This document shows positions 1 to 6,305 of a stretch of DNA of 19,437 bases, piece after piece. Position numbers and translations under genes: made by a program. Origin of the DNA: CAYLHU01 sp964383715. GTDB taxonomy: Bacteria; Patescibacteriota; Minisyncoccia; Minisyncoccales; CG1-02-41-26. The DNA lies in contig CAYLHU010000006.1 of assembly GCA_964383715.1 (NCBI GenBank), positions 1 through 19,437 of the forward strand, in the 5' to 3' direction. Below the pieces are notes generated by a model. That model saw only the letters and a list, made by a program, of their open reading frames with translations, did not search any database and had not been told where the DNA came from. Position 1 is the first letter of the stretch, and the number at the start of each line of letters is the position of its first letter.

Positions 1-1
1 T

Positions 2-31
2 TTGGCATTTTGGATATTTTTTAACTATTAT
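2..31 (+). promoter_or_regulatory. Possible recA promoter
   Basis: TTGGCA at 2-7 and TATTAT at 26-31 are separated by 18 bases, which would give a leader of about 25 nt before the recA ATG. The region is very AT-rich and other TATTAT/TATAAA matches lie at 44-52, so the assignment is weak. No LexA-type palindrome is evident in the short visible upstream stretch. Confidence 0.3.
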
Positions 32-62
32 TTTTTAAAAAAATATTATAAAATAAAGTAAT

Positions 63-1064
63 ATGGTAAAAAAGAAAGAAGAAAAATTAAAGCGTGGCTT
101 AGAAGATGTTTTAGATAAAATAAGAGAAAGATTTGGCGAAGGGGCAATAATGAATCTTACTTCTATAAAGCCGGTTGATGTTGATGTTATCTCAACAGGA
201 GCGATTTCTTTGGATTCGGCGTTAGGAATTGGCGGTGTTCCTCGGGGCAGAGTTATTGAAATTTATGGTCCCGAAAGTAGTGGGAAAACGACCTTGGCTC
301 TGCACATTTTGGCCGAGAGCCAAAGGAAAAAAGGAGTCGGGGCATTTATTGACGCCGAGCACGCTTTAGACCCCGCTTATGCCAAGAAAATCGGAGTTGA
401 TATTAAGAAACTCTTAATTTCCCAACCTGACTCCGGAGAACAGGCCTTGGAAATTGTTGAGTCGCTTGTTAGGTCCGAAGAAATCAGTGTCATAGTTATT
501 GATTCGGTGGCTGCCTTAACTCCCAAAGTGGAAATAGAAGGCGAAATGGGGAGTCAGCAAATAGGGCTTCAAGCCCGTTTAATGTCTAAAGCGTTAAGAA
601 AGTTATCGGGAATTATTTCTAAGACCGGAACTTTGGTTGTATTTTTAAACCAAACAAGAATGAAAATCGGGGTAATGTTTGGGAATCCGGAAACAACAAC
701 GGGAGGAATGGCATTAAAGTTTTATTCGTCAATTAGGATAAATCTTAGAAGAATTGCCCAGATTAAACAAAAAGAACAAATTGTCGGTTCTCGAATAAAG
801 GCAAAAATTGTAAAAAATAAAATAGCTGCTCCTTTTCGAACAGCCGAGTTTGACATTTATTATAGCGAAGGAATTTCTAAAACCGCCGACTTAATTAACA
901 CCGGTCTCTTATATGGGGTAATTAAGAGAAATGGCAGTTGGTATCAGTATGGAGAAGAAAAAATTGGTCAAGGGGTGGGAGGAGCCAAAGATTTTCTAAA
1001 AGAAAAACCGGAAATTGAAGAGAAAATAAGAAAAGAAATTATAGAGAAGAGCAAGATTGTTTAA
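63..1064 (+). CDS. recA: Recombinase RecA
   Basis: RecA binds single-stranded DNA as an ATP-dependent filament for homologous recombination and repair. The 333-aa protein carries Walker A GPESSGKTT (residues 69-77), Walker B VIVIDS (143-148), the L2 DNA-binding loop NQTRMKIGVMFGNPETTTGG (196-215) and the following ALKFYSS signature (217-223). It is about 20 residues shorter than the E. coli protein and lacks the acidic C-terminal tail; the end is mixed basic/acidic (EEKIRKEIIEKSKIV). The start is well fixed: an in-frame TAA lies at 54-56 just before the ATG. There is no clear Shine-Dalgarno sequence. The gene converges on rpsR with only 59 nt between stop codons, and a hairpin terminator lies in that gap. 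No intein or frameshift is visible. Identity is essentially certain from the motifs. Confidence 0.98.
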   Translation: MVKKKEEKLKRGLEDVLDKIRERFGEGAIMNLTSIKPVDVDVISTGAISLDSALGIGGVPRGRVIEIYGPESSGKTTLALHILAESQRKKGVGAFIDAEHALDPAYAKKIGVDIKKLLISQPDSGEQALEIVESLVRSEEISVIVIDSVAALTPKVEIEGEMGSQQIGLQARLMSKALRKLSGIISKTGTLVVFLNQTRMKIGVMFGNPETTTGGMALKFYSSIRINLRRIAQIKQKEQIVGSRIKAKIVKNKIAAPFRTAEFDIYYSEGISKTADLINTGLLYGVIKRNGSWYQYGEEKIGQGVGGAKDFLKEKPEIEEKIRKEIIEKSKIV

Positions 1065-1090
1065 ATTTTAAAATAAGATTTTTTAGCGCT

Positions 1091-1120
1091 AAGATGGAAG
1101 AGAGGTCTTCATCTTTTTTC
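1091..1120 (+). terminator. recA rho-independent terminator
   Basis: The left arm AAGATGGAAGA (1091-1101, one bulged G) pairs with TCTTCATCTT (1106-1115) across the loop GAGG, and the T-tract 1114-1119 follows. The reverse strand has no U-tract on the correct side, so it acts for recA only. The right arm GTCTTCATC (1105-1113) is identical to the right arm of the intergenic hairpin at 10447-10467, which suggests a shared origin. Confidence 0.6.
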
Positions 1121-1123
1121 GTT

Positions 1124-1309
1124 TTAAGACAATAAGGCCAGAAATCTGGCTCTTTTTATTGCTTCCGCCAATCTTTTTTGGTGCCAAGCACAAAGCCCGG
1201 TTTTTTTTCGGGATTTAATTTTAGCTTGAGCGGAAACAAAAATCCCTAACGCTTTAACGTCTCTAAAATCAATTTCTTTTAAATTTCTTTGACAAAAATA
1301 ACAAGACAT
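1124..1309 (-). CDS. rpsR: Small ribosomal subunit protein bS18
   Basis: bS18 binds next to bS6 on the platform of the 30S subunit. The 61-aa protein is short compared with the usual 70-80 aa. It has the conserved core IDFRDV (13-18), TGLCAWHQ (37-44) and IKRARFLALL (51-60). C3, C6, C40 and H43 form a CxxC...CxxH set typical of the zinc-binding (C+) form of this protein. It is the last gene of rpsF-ssb-rpsR, 92 nt after the ssb stop. That spacer is AT-rich. Directly before the ATG lies TTTTGAGCGAAGCGAAT (rc of 1311-1327), which contains the GCGAAGC mini-hairpin and no Shine-Dalgarno sequence. It resembles part of the repeat element at 16196-16245. Confidence 0.95.
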   Translation of the reverse strand: MSCYFCQRNLKEIDFRDVKALGIFVSAQAKIKSRKKTGLCAWHQKRLAEAIKRARFLALLS

Positions 1310-1401
1310 AATTCGCTTCGCTCAAAATTTAAAAAGTATTAAAAGATAATTCTTTTTACATTTTGAATTACATTTTTATTTTTTATTTTTTACTTTTGAT
1401 T

Positions 1402-1854
1402 TTAAAATGGTATCTTCTCAGGGTCTATTTCTCCACTATCTTCTTCCTCTATTATAGGTATTTCTTCCTCGTGGATAATGTCTTTATTTTCAGTTTGTTT
1501 TTCTTCCTTCTTGGGGAAGCCACCGCTTGTTCGAGGACCAAGCTGAAGCCGTTCGGCGATAATTTCCGTTCGAGAATGTTTTACTCCGGCTGTATCTTGC
1601 CAAGAATTAGTTTTTAATCGCCCTTCTACTAAAGCTAATGACCCCTTTTGTAGGTATTGGGAAGAAATCTCGGCCAATTTACCAAAAGTGGTTATATTGT
1701 GAAACTCGGCTTCTTGTTTTTTCTCTCCTTCTTTGGAATTGTAAAATCGATTAGTGGCTAATCCGAAAGAAACAACCGGTTGACCGGAAGGAAGAACCCT
1801 TTTATCAGGGTCTCTGGTTAAATTACCTAAAACGAATACTTTATTCAAATTCAT
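1402..1854 (-). CDS. ssb: Single-stranded DNA-binding protein
   Basis: SSB coats single-stranded DNA during replication and repair and recruits partners through its C-terminal tip. The 150-aa protein has an N-terminal OB fold (about 1-105) beginning MNLNKVFVLGNLTRDP, with the typical LATNRFY and FHNITTFGKLAE segments. A disordered acidic linker (about 106-143) follows, then a tip ending DPEKIPF, equivalent to the DDDIPF tip of E. coli SSB. The start lies 5 nt after the rpsF stop, so the genes are almost certainly co-transcribed and probably translationally coupled. There is no Shine-Dalgarno sequence. Confidence 0.97.
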   Translation of the reverse strand: MNLNKVFVLGNLTRDPDKRVLPSGQPVVSFGLATNRFYNSKEGEKKQEAEFHNITTFGKLAEISSQYLQKGSLALVEGRLKTNSWQDTAGVKHSRTEIIAERLQLGPRTSGGFPKKEEKQTENKDIIHEEEIPIIEEEDSGEIDPEKIPF

Positions 1855-1859
1855 TATTT

Positions 1860-2231
1860 TTAAAAATGTGTTGGTTCAATAATTCTGACCTTTTCTTCGG
1901 AATCTTTTTTTCTGCCTGTTCTTCTCCCTTTTTTTTCTTTCTTAAATTCTCTTTTTATTATGATAAAACGAAGAATATTTTCCTCCTTTTCTAACTCTTT
2001 TCCAATACTTATTATTTTTTCGGGTTCGCTTTCAACTTCAAGAACTGCTAAAAACGCCTCTTTTTTCCCTTTGATTGAGAACACAAGATTTGTCTTTTCA
2101 GGTTCTTTTTCCCGAATAATTTCTCCATTGTTTTTCAATAAGGAACTGATTTTTTGACGAAAGACCTCCAGTTCCGAACGATTTAATCCGGGATTTATTA
2201 AATAGGTTATTTCGTAGTTTCTTTTATCCAT
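1860..2231 (-). CDS. rpsF: Small ribosomal subunit protein bS6
   Basis: bS6 pairs with bS18 on the 30S platform. The 123-aa protein begins MDKRNYEITYLINPGL, the characteristic S6 first strand, and keeps the ferredoxin-like alternation through LRFIIIKREF (about 87-96). A basic tail (KKEKKGRRTGRKK, about 97-110) and a further 13 residues extend past the core; a basic extension is common in this family. It is the first gene of rpsF-ssb-rpsR. The upstream GGAAC seven bases before the ATG is at most a weak Shine-Dalgarno sequence. Sequence divergence from model S6 proteins is high, but the operon context settles the call. Confidence 0.93.
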   Translation of the reverse strand: MDKRNYEITYLINPGLNRSELEVFRQKISSLLKNNGEIIREKEPEKTNLVFSIKGKKEAFLAVLEVESEPEKIISIGKELEKEENILRFIIIKREFKKEKKGRRTGRKKDSEEKVRIIEPTHF

Positions 2232-2240
2232 AATAGTTCC

Positions 2241-2268
2241 ATTTTAACTATTTTTTTCAAAAAGGCAA
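2241..2268 (-). promoter_or_regulatory. Candidate promoter of rpsF-ssb-rpsR
   Basis: On the minus strand TTGCCT (2268-2263) and TAAAAT (2246-2241) are separated by 16 bases. The predicted transcript would start only a few nucleotides before the rpsF ATG at 2231, so the leader would be very short. Confidence 0.4.
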
Positions 2269-2272
2269 TAGC

Positions 2273-2304
2273 AAGTGGACAAGTGAACAAGTGGACAAGT
2301 GAAA
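2273..2304. repeat. Short tandem repeat AAGTGGACAAGTGAAC
   Basis: Two copies of a 16-bp unit (2273-2288 and 2289-2304, one mismatch at the end), equivalent to four copies of an 8-bp AAGTGRAC unit. It lies in the divergent rpsF/phosphohexomutase intergenic region, just beside the GC-rich hairpins. Confidence 0.85.
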
Positions 2305-2307
2305 AAC

Positions 2308-2357
2308 GGGGGAGGACGGGCCTCCCCCAAACCGAGGGGAGGACGGGCCTCCCCCAA
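2308..2357. repeat. Tandem GC-rich hairpin repeat
   Basis: A 22-nt sequence occurs twice without change (2309-2330 and 2336-2357, period 27). Each copy folds as GGGGAGG, loop ACGGG, CCTCCCC; the first copy gains one more G-C pair at 2308/2328. It stands out as almost pure G+C in an AT-rich intergenic region between divergent genes. The second copy is followed by AATTTTAG, so it could attenuate plus-strand transcription, but no plus-strand gene lies upstream. Confidence 0.85.
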
Positions 2358-2385
2358 TTTTAGATTTAAATTTTTTTTGTTTTTT

Positions 2386-2394
2386 TGCTATAAT
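2386..2394 (+). promoter_or_regulatory. Extended -10 promoter of the phosphohexomutase gene
   Basis: TGC followed by TATAAT (2389-2394) is a perfect extended -10 element. The -35 region (about 2365-2370, TTTAAA) is poor, as is usual for extended -10 promoters. The expected transcription start near 2401 lies at or just before the candidate start codons GTG 2403 and ATG 2409, so the mRNA would be leaderless or nearly so. Confidence 0.6.
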
Positions 2395-2408
2395 AGAATA
2401 AAGTGATT

Positions 2409-3803
2409 ATGAAAAATATAGAACCAAAAATTTTTAAGCCTTATGATATTCGGGGGATCTATCCCGAAGAAATCAATGAAGAAACGGTTGAACTCATCGG
2501 GAGAGCTTTAATTATTTTTTTAAGAAAAAAAGAGAAGAAGGAAAAATTAAAAATTGTCCTTAGCCGGGACAATAGAATCTCTTCCTTTTCTCTTTATCGG
2601 GCTTTAAAAAGAGGAATTTTAGAGGAGAGGGGGAAAGTTATTAATATTGGCCTAAGTTCTACCCCGATGTTTTATTTCAGCGTCTGGAAGTTCGGTTATG
2701 ACGGAGGAGTTCAAATAACCGCTTCTCATCTTTCCCCTCAATATAACGGGTGTAAAATTGTTGGCAGGGACGCTGTTTTAATTGCCGGAGAGAGTGGCTT
2801 GGAAGAAATAAAAAAAATAGTTTTTGAATTAAAAAATAAAAAAAGAAGTAAAAAACCAAAATTTTTATCAAAGTTAAACTTCCAAAAAAATAAAAACAAA
2901 CAATTTTTAGAAGAATATATAAAACTTAATCTTGAAGAAGTAGAAATAAAAAAAATCAAGGACCTTAAAATAGCCATTGATACCGGCAATGCCGTTTCGG
3001 GTTCTCTTATTAGAAAATTCAAAAAGTTTCTTCCCGTTAGAATTTATCATTTATTTCCCTGTTTAAAAGGAAAGTTTCCTAATCATCTACCCGACCCTTT
3101 AAAGGAAGAAAATCTAAAAGACCTAAAAAAAATTGTTTTGGATAAGAAACTTGATTTGGGAGTGGCTTTAGATGGCGATGGCGATAGGATTGTCTTTATT
3201 GACGAGAAGGGAGAGACAATTCTTCCTGATTTTATAAGTTGTTTAATAATAGAGACCCTTTTTCATGAAAACATTAAAGAGAAAATTATTTACACTGTTT
3301 GTTCAAGCAATGTGATTAGAGATGTGGCAAAAAAGAATAATATCTTGGCTATTCCTTGGAGAGTTGGACATAGTTATATTAAGGATAAAATGAGGGGCGA
3401 AGGAGCTGTTTTTGGCTGTGAATATTCTGGTCATTATTTTTTAAGCAAATATCATTTTTCAGAAACTCCTTTAGTTATTTTGTTAAAGGTCTTGGAAAAA
3501 ATAGCTCAAGAAAAGAAACCAATTTCCGAAATAATTTCCAAATATAAAAGATATTTTTATTCGGGAGCGATTAACTTAGAAGTGAGAGATAAGAATGAGA
3601 AAATTAAAGAACTTGAAAAGAAATACAAGGGAGAGAAAATCTCTTTTATTGATGGTTTAAGGGTTGATTTTCCTGATTATTGGTTTAGTGTTAGGCCTTC
3701 AAATACGGAAAATATTTTGCGTTTAATGATAGAAGCAAAAACAGAATTATTACTGAAAAAGAAAAAAGAAGAACTAAAAATGATTATTAAAAATCCCGCC
3801 TAA
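2409..3803 (+). CDS. Phosphomannomutase/phosphoglucomutase
   Basis: This alpha-D-phosphohexomutase moves phosphate between C6 and C1 of mannose or glucose phosphates, supplying precursors for surface glycans. Numbered from ATG 2409 (464 aa) it has the opening PYDIRGIYPEE, the phosphoserine loop TASH with catalytic S106, the metal loop DGDGDR (255-260), the sugar-specificity loop CEYSGH (337-342) and the phosphate-binding RPSNTEN (429-435). All four domains are therefore present at normal family length. Glucose versus mannose preference cannot be read from the sequence. GTG at 2403 would add two residues; ATG is preferred by codon and by similarity of MKNIEPKIFKPYDIRG to family N-termini. No Shine-Dalgarno sequence is seen, consistent with the promoter position. 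The stop codon lies inside the loop of its own terminator. Confidence 0.93.
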   Translation: MKNIEPKIFKPYDIRGIYPEEINEETVELIGRALIIFLRKKEKKEKLKIVLSRDNRISSFSLYRALKRGILEERGKVINIGLSSTPMFYFSVWKFGYDGGVQITASHLSPQYNGCKIVGRDAVLIAGESGLEEIKKIVFELKNKKRSKKPKFLSKLNFQKNKNKQFLEEYIKLNLEEVEIKKIKDLKIAIDTGNAVSGSLIRKFKKFLPVRIYHLFPCLKGKFPNHLPDPLKEENLKDLKKIVLDKKLDLGVALDGDGDRIVFIDEKGETILPDFISCLIIETLFHENIKEKIIYTVCSSNVIRDVAKKNNILAIPWRVGHSYIKDKMRGEGAVFGCEYSGHYFLSKYHFSETPLVILLKVLEKIAQEKKPISEIISKYKRYFYSGAINLEVRDKNEKIKELEKKYKGEKISFIDGLRVDFPDYWFSVRPSNTENILRLMIEAKTELLLKKKKEELKMIIKNPA

Positions 3804-3816
3804 GAGCGGGATTTTT
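3789..3816. terminator. Bidirectional terminator between phosphohexomutase and HU genes
   Basis: Perfect 11-bp stem AAAAATCCCGC (3789-3799) with GCGGGATTTTT (3806-3816), loop CTAAGA. A-tract and T-tract flank both sides, so it works for both convergent genes. The TAA stop of the plus-strand gene (3801-3803) is in the loop, and the HU stop lies 24 nt beyond the stem. Confidence 0.9.
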
Positions 3817-3839
3817 AGAGTAAGTCAATCAGTTGGATC

Positions 3840-4121
3840 TTATTTTACAGCATCTTTCAATGTCTTACTGGCTTTGAACCTCACAGCTTTTCGGGCAGGG
3901 ATTTTAAGGGTGGCTCCAGTTTGAGGGTTCCTACCTGTTCGAGCTTTCCTTTTAGAAATGACGAAAGTACCGAAACCTGTTAAAACCACATCGTTTCCCT
4001 TCTTTAGAGAATCTTTAATTTCTTCCAAGAGCAAGTTCAAACAATCAACAGCTTCTTTTTTGGAGCAACAAACTTTCTTGGCTAAAACCTCAACTAAATT
4101 TTCTTTTGTTATTCTTGGCAT
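3840..4121 (-). CDS. hup: HU-family DNA-binding protein
   Basis: HU is a dimeric nucleoid protein that bends DNA. The 93-aa protein has the full fold: N-terminal helices (about 3-40), the hinge VVLTGFGTF (45-53) and the beta-arm signature GRNPQTG (63-69) with the arm tip residues NPQTGATLKIPA. Length is normal. The pair C18-C19 in the helical part is unusual but not catalytic. It is monocistronic: a promoter candidate sits in the end of rny, and the downstream stem-loop is shared with the convergent gene. HU versus IHF subunit cannot be decided by eye; a single copy beside rny suggests homodimeric HU. Confidence 0.95.
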   Translation of the reverse strand: MPRITKENLVEVLAKKVCCSKKEAVDCLNLLLEEIKDSLKKGNDVVLTGFGTFVISKRKARTGRNPQTGATLKIPARKAVRFKASKTLKDAVK

Positions 4122-4209
4122 TTTTTTTAAAAATATTTAATCAAATCGACCTTTACCTCGCGTCACTCCCAATAGAAAATGGCGATAGGTTTAGTATATT
4201 ATCTTATTC

Positions 4210-4238
4210 ATTATAACCTTTTTATCTTGCGTATTCAA
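4210..4238 (-). promoter_or_regulatory. Candidate HU promoter inside the rny 3' end
   Basis: On the minus strand TTGAAT (4238-4233) and a perfect TATAAT (4215-4210) are separated by 17 bases. The -35 element lies within the last codons of rny. Transcription would begin near 4203, giving a leader of about 80 nt. Confidence 0.5.
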
Positions 4239-5613
4239 TCACCCTTGTTTCCCGGATAAGATTAACTTTGATTTCACCGGGGTATGTGAGTTCTTGATGA
4301 ATTTTATTGGCGATATCCTTAGCCAACTTGTGGCTCTCTAAGTCCCCAATTTCTTCCGGTTTAACAAAAACCCTAATTTCCCTTCCGGCTTGAATAGCAT
4401 AGGCCTTTTTTACTTCTTTGAAATCCAGGGCGATTTTTTCTAATTCTTCAAGTCGTTTTAGATAATTTTCAACAGTATCTTTTCGAGCTCCCGGCCTAGC
4501 TCCAGAAATTTGGTCAGCCACTTTAACTATTATCGCCTCTAATGACTTTGCTTCGTAGTCCTCATGGTGGGCTTTCATTGCGTCAATTATCTCTTTCTTT
4601 TGCTCAAACTTTTCTAAGACCTTAATCCCGATATCAACATGAGAACCTTCGATTTGCTGGTCTATTGATTTGCCGATGTCATGAAGAAGTCCGGCTTTCT
4701 TNNNNNNNNNNNNNNNNNNNNNNNNNNNNNNNNNNNNNNNNNNNNNNNNNNNNNNNNNNNNNNNNNNNNNNNNNNNNNNNNNNNNNNNNNNNNNNNNNNN
4801 NGCCGGTTGAATTCGGCCGTCTTTAATCAATCTTTCTAAGGTTATTTTAGCGATTTGGCGACGGATAGGACTAAATCCGGAGATAACGACGGTCTCCGGA
4901 GTATCGTCAACAATAATTTCCACCCCAGTCAATTTTTCAAGTGTTTTTATGTTCCTTCCTTCTTTTCCGATAATTCTTCCCTTTATTTCGTCCGAAGGCA
5001 GAGAAACGGTGCTAGTTGTAACATCTTGAACTTGGGAAAGGGCGTATCTCTGAATTGCTTGAGTTATCATTTCTTGTGCCCTTTCTTTAAGTTTCTCCTC
5101 TCCCTCCTGGTCTAATTTTTGCATTCTTTCAATTAATTCTATTTTTGATTCTTTCTCTACTTCTTTCAACAATTCTCCCCTCGCTTCTTTTTTAGAAAGA
5201 CCAGAAACCTCTTCCAAGTTCTTTTGGATTTTTTCTTTTGCTTCAAGTAAGTTTTCTTTTAAGTGTTTTAATTTTCCCAACTGTTCCTCAAAATCCTTTT
5301 CTTTGGTTTCAAAATTAGAAATTTTTTTGTCTAAAATATGTTCTCTCTTATAAAGCAGGCTTTCTGTTTTTAGCAATTCCTTTCTTCTTTCATCAACTTC
5401 TTTTTGGGTTTGGGAAACGATTGTATCTGATTTTTCTTTGGCCTGGATTAGAATTATCTCGCTTTCTTTCTTAGCTTGCTCAATTTTCTTTTGAAGTTTC
5501 TGTTCTATTGTTCCCTTTCTCTTTTTAGCGATTGATTGACGGGCATAATATCCTAAAATTGAACCTATTATTAACGAAATAGTGCCCGCTATAAGCAGGG
5601 TAATTTGATTCAT
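4222..5613 (-). CDS. rny: Ribonuclease Y (interrupted by an assembly gap)
   Basis: RNase Y is a membrane-anchored endoribonuclease that starts mRNA decay. Visible in order: an N-terminal membrane helix (about 3-22), a long coiled coil (about 30-190), a KH domain with loop IGKEGR (215-220), then after the gap the HD-domain motif LLHDIGK and the SHVDIG segment. The run of 100 N cuts the protein between GRIQP and KKAGLLHDIG. In B. subtilis RNase Y about 80 residues lie between these points, so roughly 240 nt are missing and the gap is under-sized. The first undetermined codon reads GCN (Ala), matching the family's PAR. Adding the missing part to the 429 visible residues gives about 510 aa, the usual length. 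The first HD-domain histidine (HSxE) is in the gap. A good promoter lies upstream. Confidence 0.95.
   Translation of the reverse strand: MNQITLLIAGTISLIIGSILGYYARQSIAKKRKGTIEQKLQKKIEQAKKESEIILIQAKEKSDTIVSQTQKEVDERRKELLKTESLLYKREHILDKKISNFETKEKDFEEQLGKLKHLKENLLEAKEKIQKNLEEVSGLSKKEARGELLKEVEKESKIELIERMQKLDQEGEEKLKERAQEMITQAIQRYALSQVQDVTTSTVSLPSDEIKGRIIGKEGRNIKTLEKLTGVEIIVDDTPETVVISGFSPIRRQIAKITLERLIKDGRIQPXXXXXXXXXXXXXXXXXXXXXXXXXXXXXXXXXXKKAGLLHDIGKSIDQQIEGSHVDIGIKVLEKFEQKKEIIDAMKAHHEDYEAKSLEAIIVKVADQISGARPGARKDTVENYLKRLEELEKIALDFKEVKKAYAIQAGREIRVFVKPEEIGDLESHKLAKDIANKIHQELTYPGEIKVNLIRETRVIEYAR
4702..4801. other. Scaffold gap within rny (100 N)
   Basis: Exactly 100 undetermined bases. Family comparison predicts about 240 missing bases, so the N count is a placeholder. 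Confidence 0.95.
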
Positions 5614-5645
5614 AAGTTTTTATTTGAATAAACATAACTATATTT

Positions 5646-5674
5646 AGTTTAACAGAAAAAATGGTTGATGTCAA
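5646..5674 (-). promoter_or_regulatory. rny promoter
   Basis: On the minus strand a consensus TTGACA (5674-5669) and TAAACT (5651-5646) are separated by 17 bases. TGT directly before the -10 gives an extended -10 (TGnTAAACT). The start would be near 5639, about 26 nt before the ATG. Confidence 0.65.
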
Positions 5675-5693
5675 AGAAAATATGGAAGAATAG

Positions 5694-5746
5694 AATTATT
5701 CTAATTTCTAATTATTCTAATTATTCTAATTAATTTCTAATTATTC
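5694..5746. repeat. AT-rich 9-bp satellite (AATTATTCT units)
   Basis: Units of AATTATTCT at 5694-5702, 5710-5718, 5719-5727 and 5739-5746 (last incomplete) are interspersed with AATTTCT variants. The same unit in inverted orientation (AGAATAATT) appears on the other side of the four-helix-bundle gene at 6264-6299. Confidence 0.75.
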
Positions 5747-5846
5747 ACGAACTTACGAAGCGCTCAATGACAGCGAAGCTGTCATTTCGGCTCACTCATT
5801 TCATTCGTTTGTAAGTGAGTAAAGATGAAATCGAAGATTTCATCGC
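5746..5846. repeat. Composite intergenic hairpin element (copy B)
   Basis: Three successive hairpins. The first (5766-5786) is AATGACAGC, loop GAA, GCTGTCATT. The second pairs CTCACT (5791-5796) with AGTGAG (5814-5819). The third (5824-5844) is GATGAAATC, loop GAA, GATTTCATC. The first and third are perfect 9-bp stems with a GAA triloop. The block starts CACGA and ends TTTCATCGC, as does the shorter element at 16196-16245. Near-identical 20-bp direct repeats (5726-5745 and 5847-5866, 18 of 20 matching) flank it. It lies between the four-helix-bundle gene and rny; neither strand has a convincing U-tract for termination. Confidence 0.8.
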
Positions 5847-5879
5847 CTAATCAATTTCTAATTTTTAAATGTCTAATGT

Positions 5880-6254
5880 CTAAGTTTTCTTTTTCAACGA
5901 ACGGATAATTGCGTTGAATATAAGATTAAGCTCTTTTGCCTCTGTCCAAAGACCTTTTATTTCTTCCGCTAAGTTAGGATAAGCTGTGGCTATCATCCGT
6001 AGCCAATGTTTTGTTTCTCTAGCTTCTTTTTTACAAATTCCTATCTTATGTTTAAAATCCTTGCTGGACTCTGCATCATCTGCTTCACAATAATTTGCCC
6101 CCACACTTGTTCCCGCTCTTACTAATTGTGACATAAGCGGTAAACCCACAACATCTCTTGGAATTTTTTTGATGAACTTAATTATATTTTCGCCGAACTT
6201 CGCAGTTCGCTCTTCAAGATCATATTTATTTTTGGTTATTTCACCATTAGACAT
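5880..6254 (-). CDS. Four-helix-bundle protein (S23/IVP family)
   Basis: The 124-aa protein belongs to the four-helix-bundle family first known from intervening sequences in 23S rRNA genes. The signature SQLVRAGTSVGANYCEA (42-58) is followed by DFKHKIGICKKEARETKHWLRM (66-87), as in the family. The opening YDLEERTAKFGENIIKF is also typical. Its molecular role is unknown; a small helical adaptor or nucleic-acid-binding role is only inference. Here it is not inside an rRNA gene. Its start and stop codons are embedded in ATTAGACAT-type 9-bp repeats and satellites flank it on both sides, which suggests independent insertion between rny and the surface locus. No Shine-Dalgarno sequence. Confidence 0.9.
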   Translation of the reverse strand: MSNGEITKNKYDLEERTAKFGENIIKFIKKIPRDVVGLPLMSQLVRAGTSVGANYCEADDAESSKDFKHKIGICKKEARETKHWLRMIATAYPNLAEEIKGLWTEAKELNLIFNAIIRSLKKKT

Positions 6255-6263
6255 TGGCGTTTT

Positions 6264-6299
6264 ATTAGGTTAATTAGGTTAATTAGAATAATTAGGTTA
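6264..6299. repeat. 9-bp tandem repeat ATTAGGTTA x4
   Basis: Four consecutive 9-bp units: ATTAGGTTA, ATTAGGTTA, ATTAGAATA, ATTAGGTTA. They lie between the surface-protein stop and the start of the four-helix-bundle gene. Confidence 0.9.
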
Positions 6300-6305
6300 A
6301 TTTTA

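Noticed and set aside
1363..1617. Plus-strand reading frame opposite ssb
   Set aside because: It is a Phe/Leu-rich shadow of the ssb tail and AT-rich spacer, without family resemblance.
2273..2357. CRISPR array or leader
   Set aside because: Only two hairpin copies with a 5-bp spacer and short 8-bp repeats occur; there are no unique spacers of 30-40 bp and no cas genes.
5880..6254. rRNA intervening sequence (IVS) insertion
   Set aside because: The four-helix-bundle family is known from such insertions, but no 23S rRNA sequence flanks this gene; neighbours are rny and a surface-protein gene.
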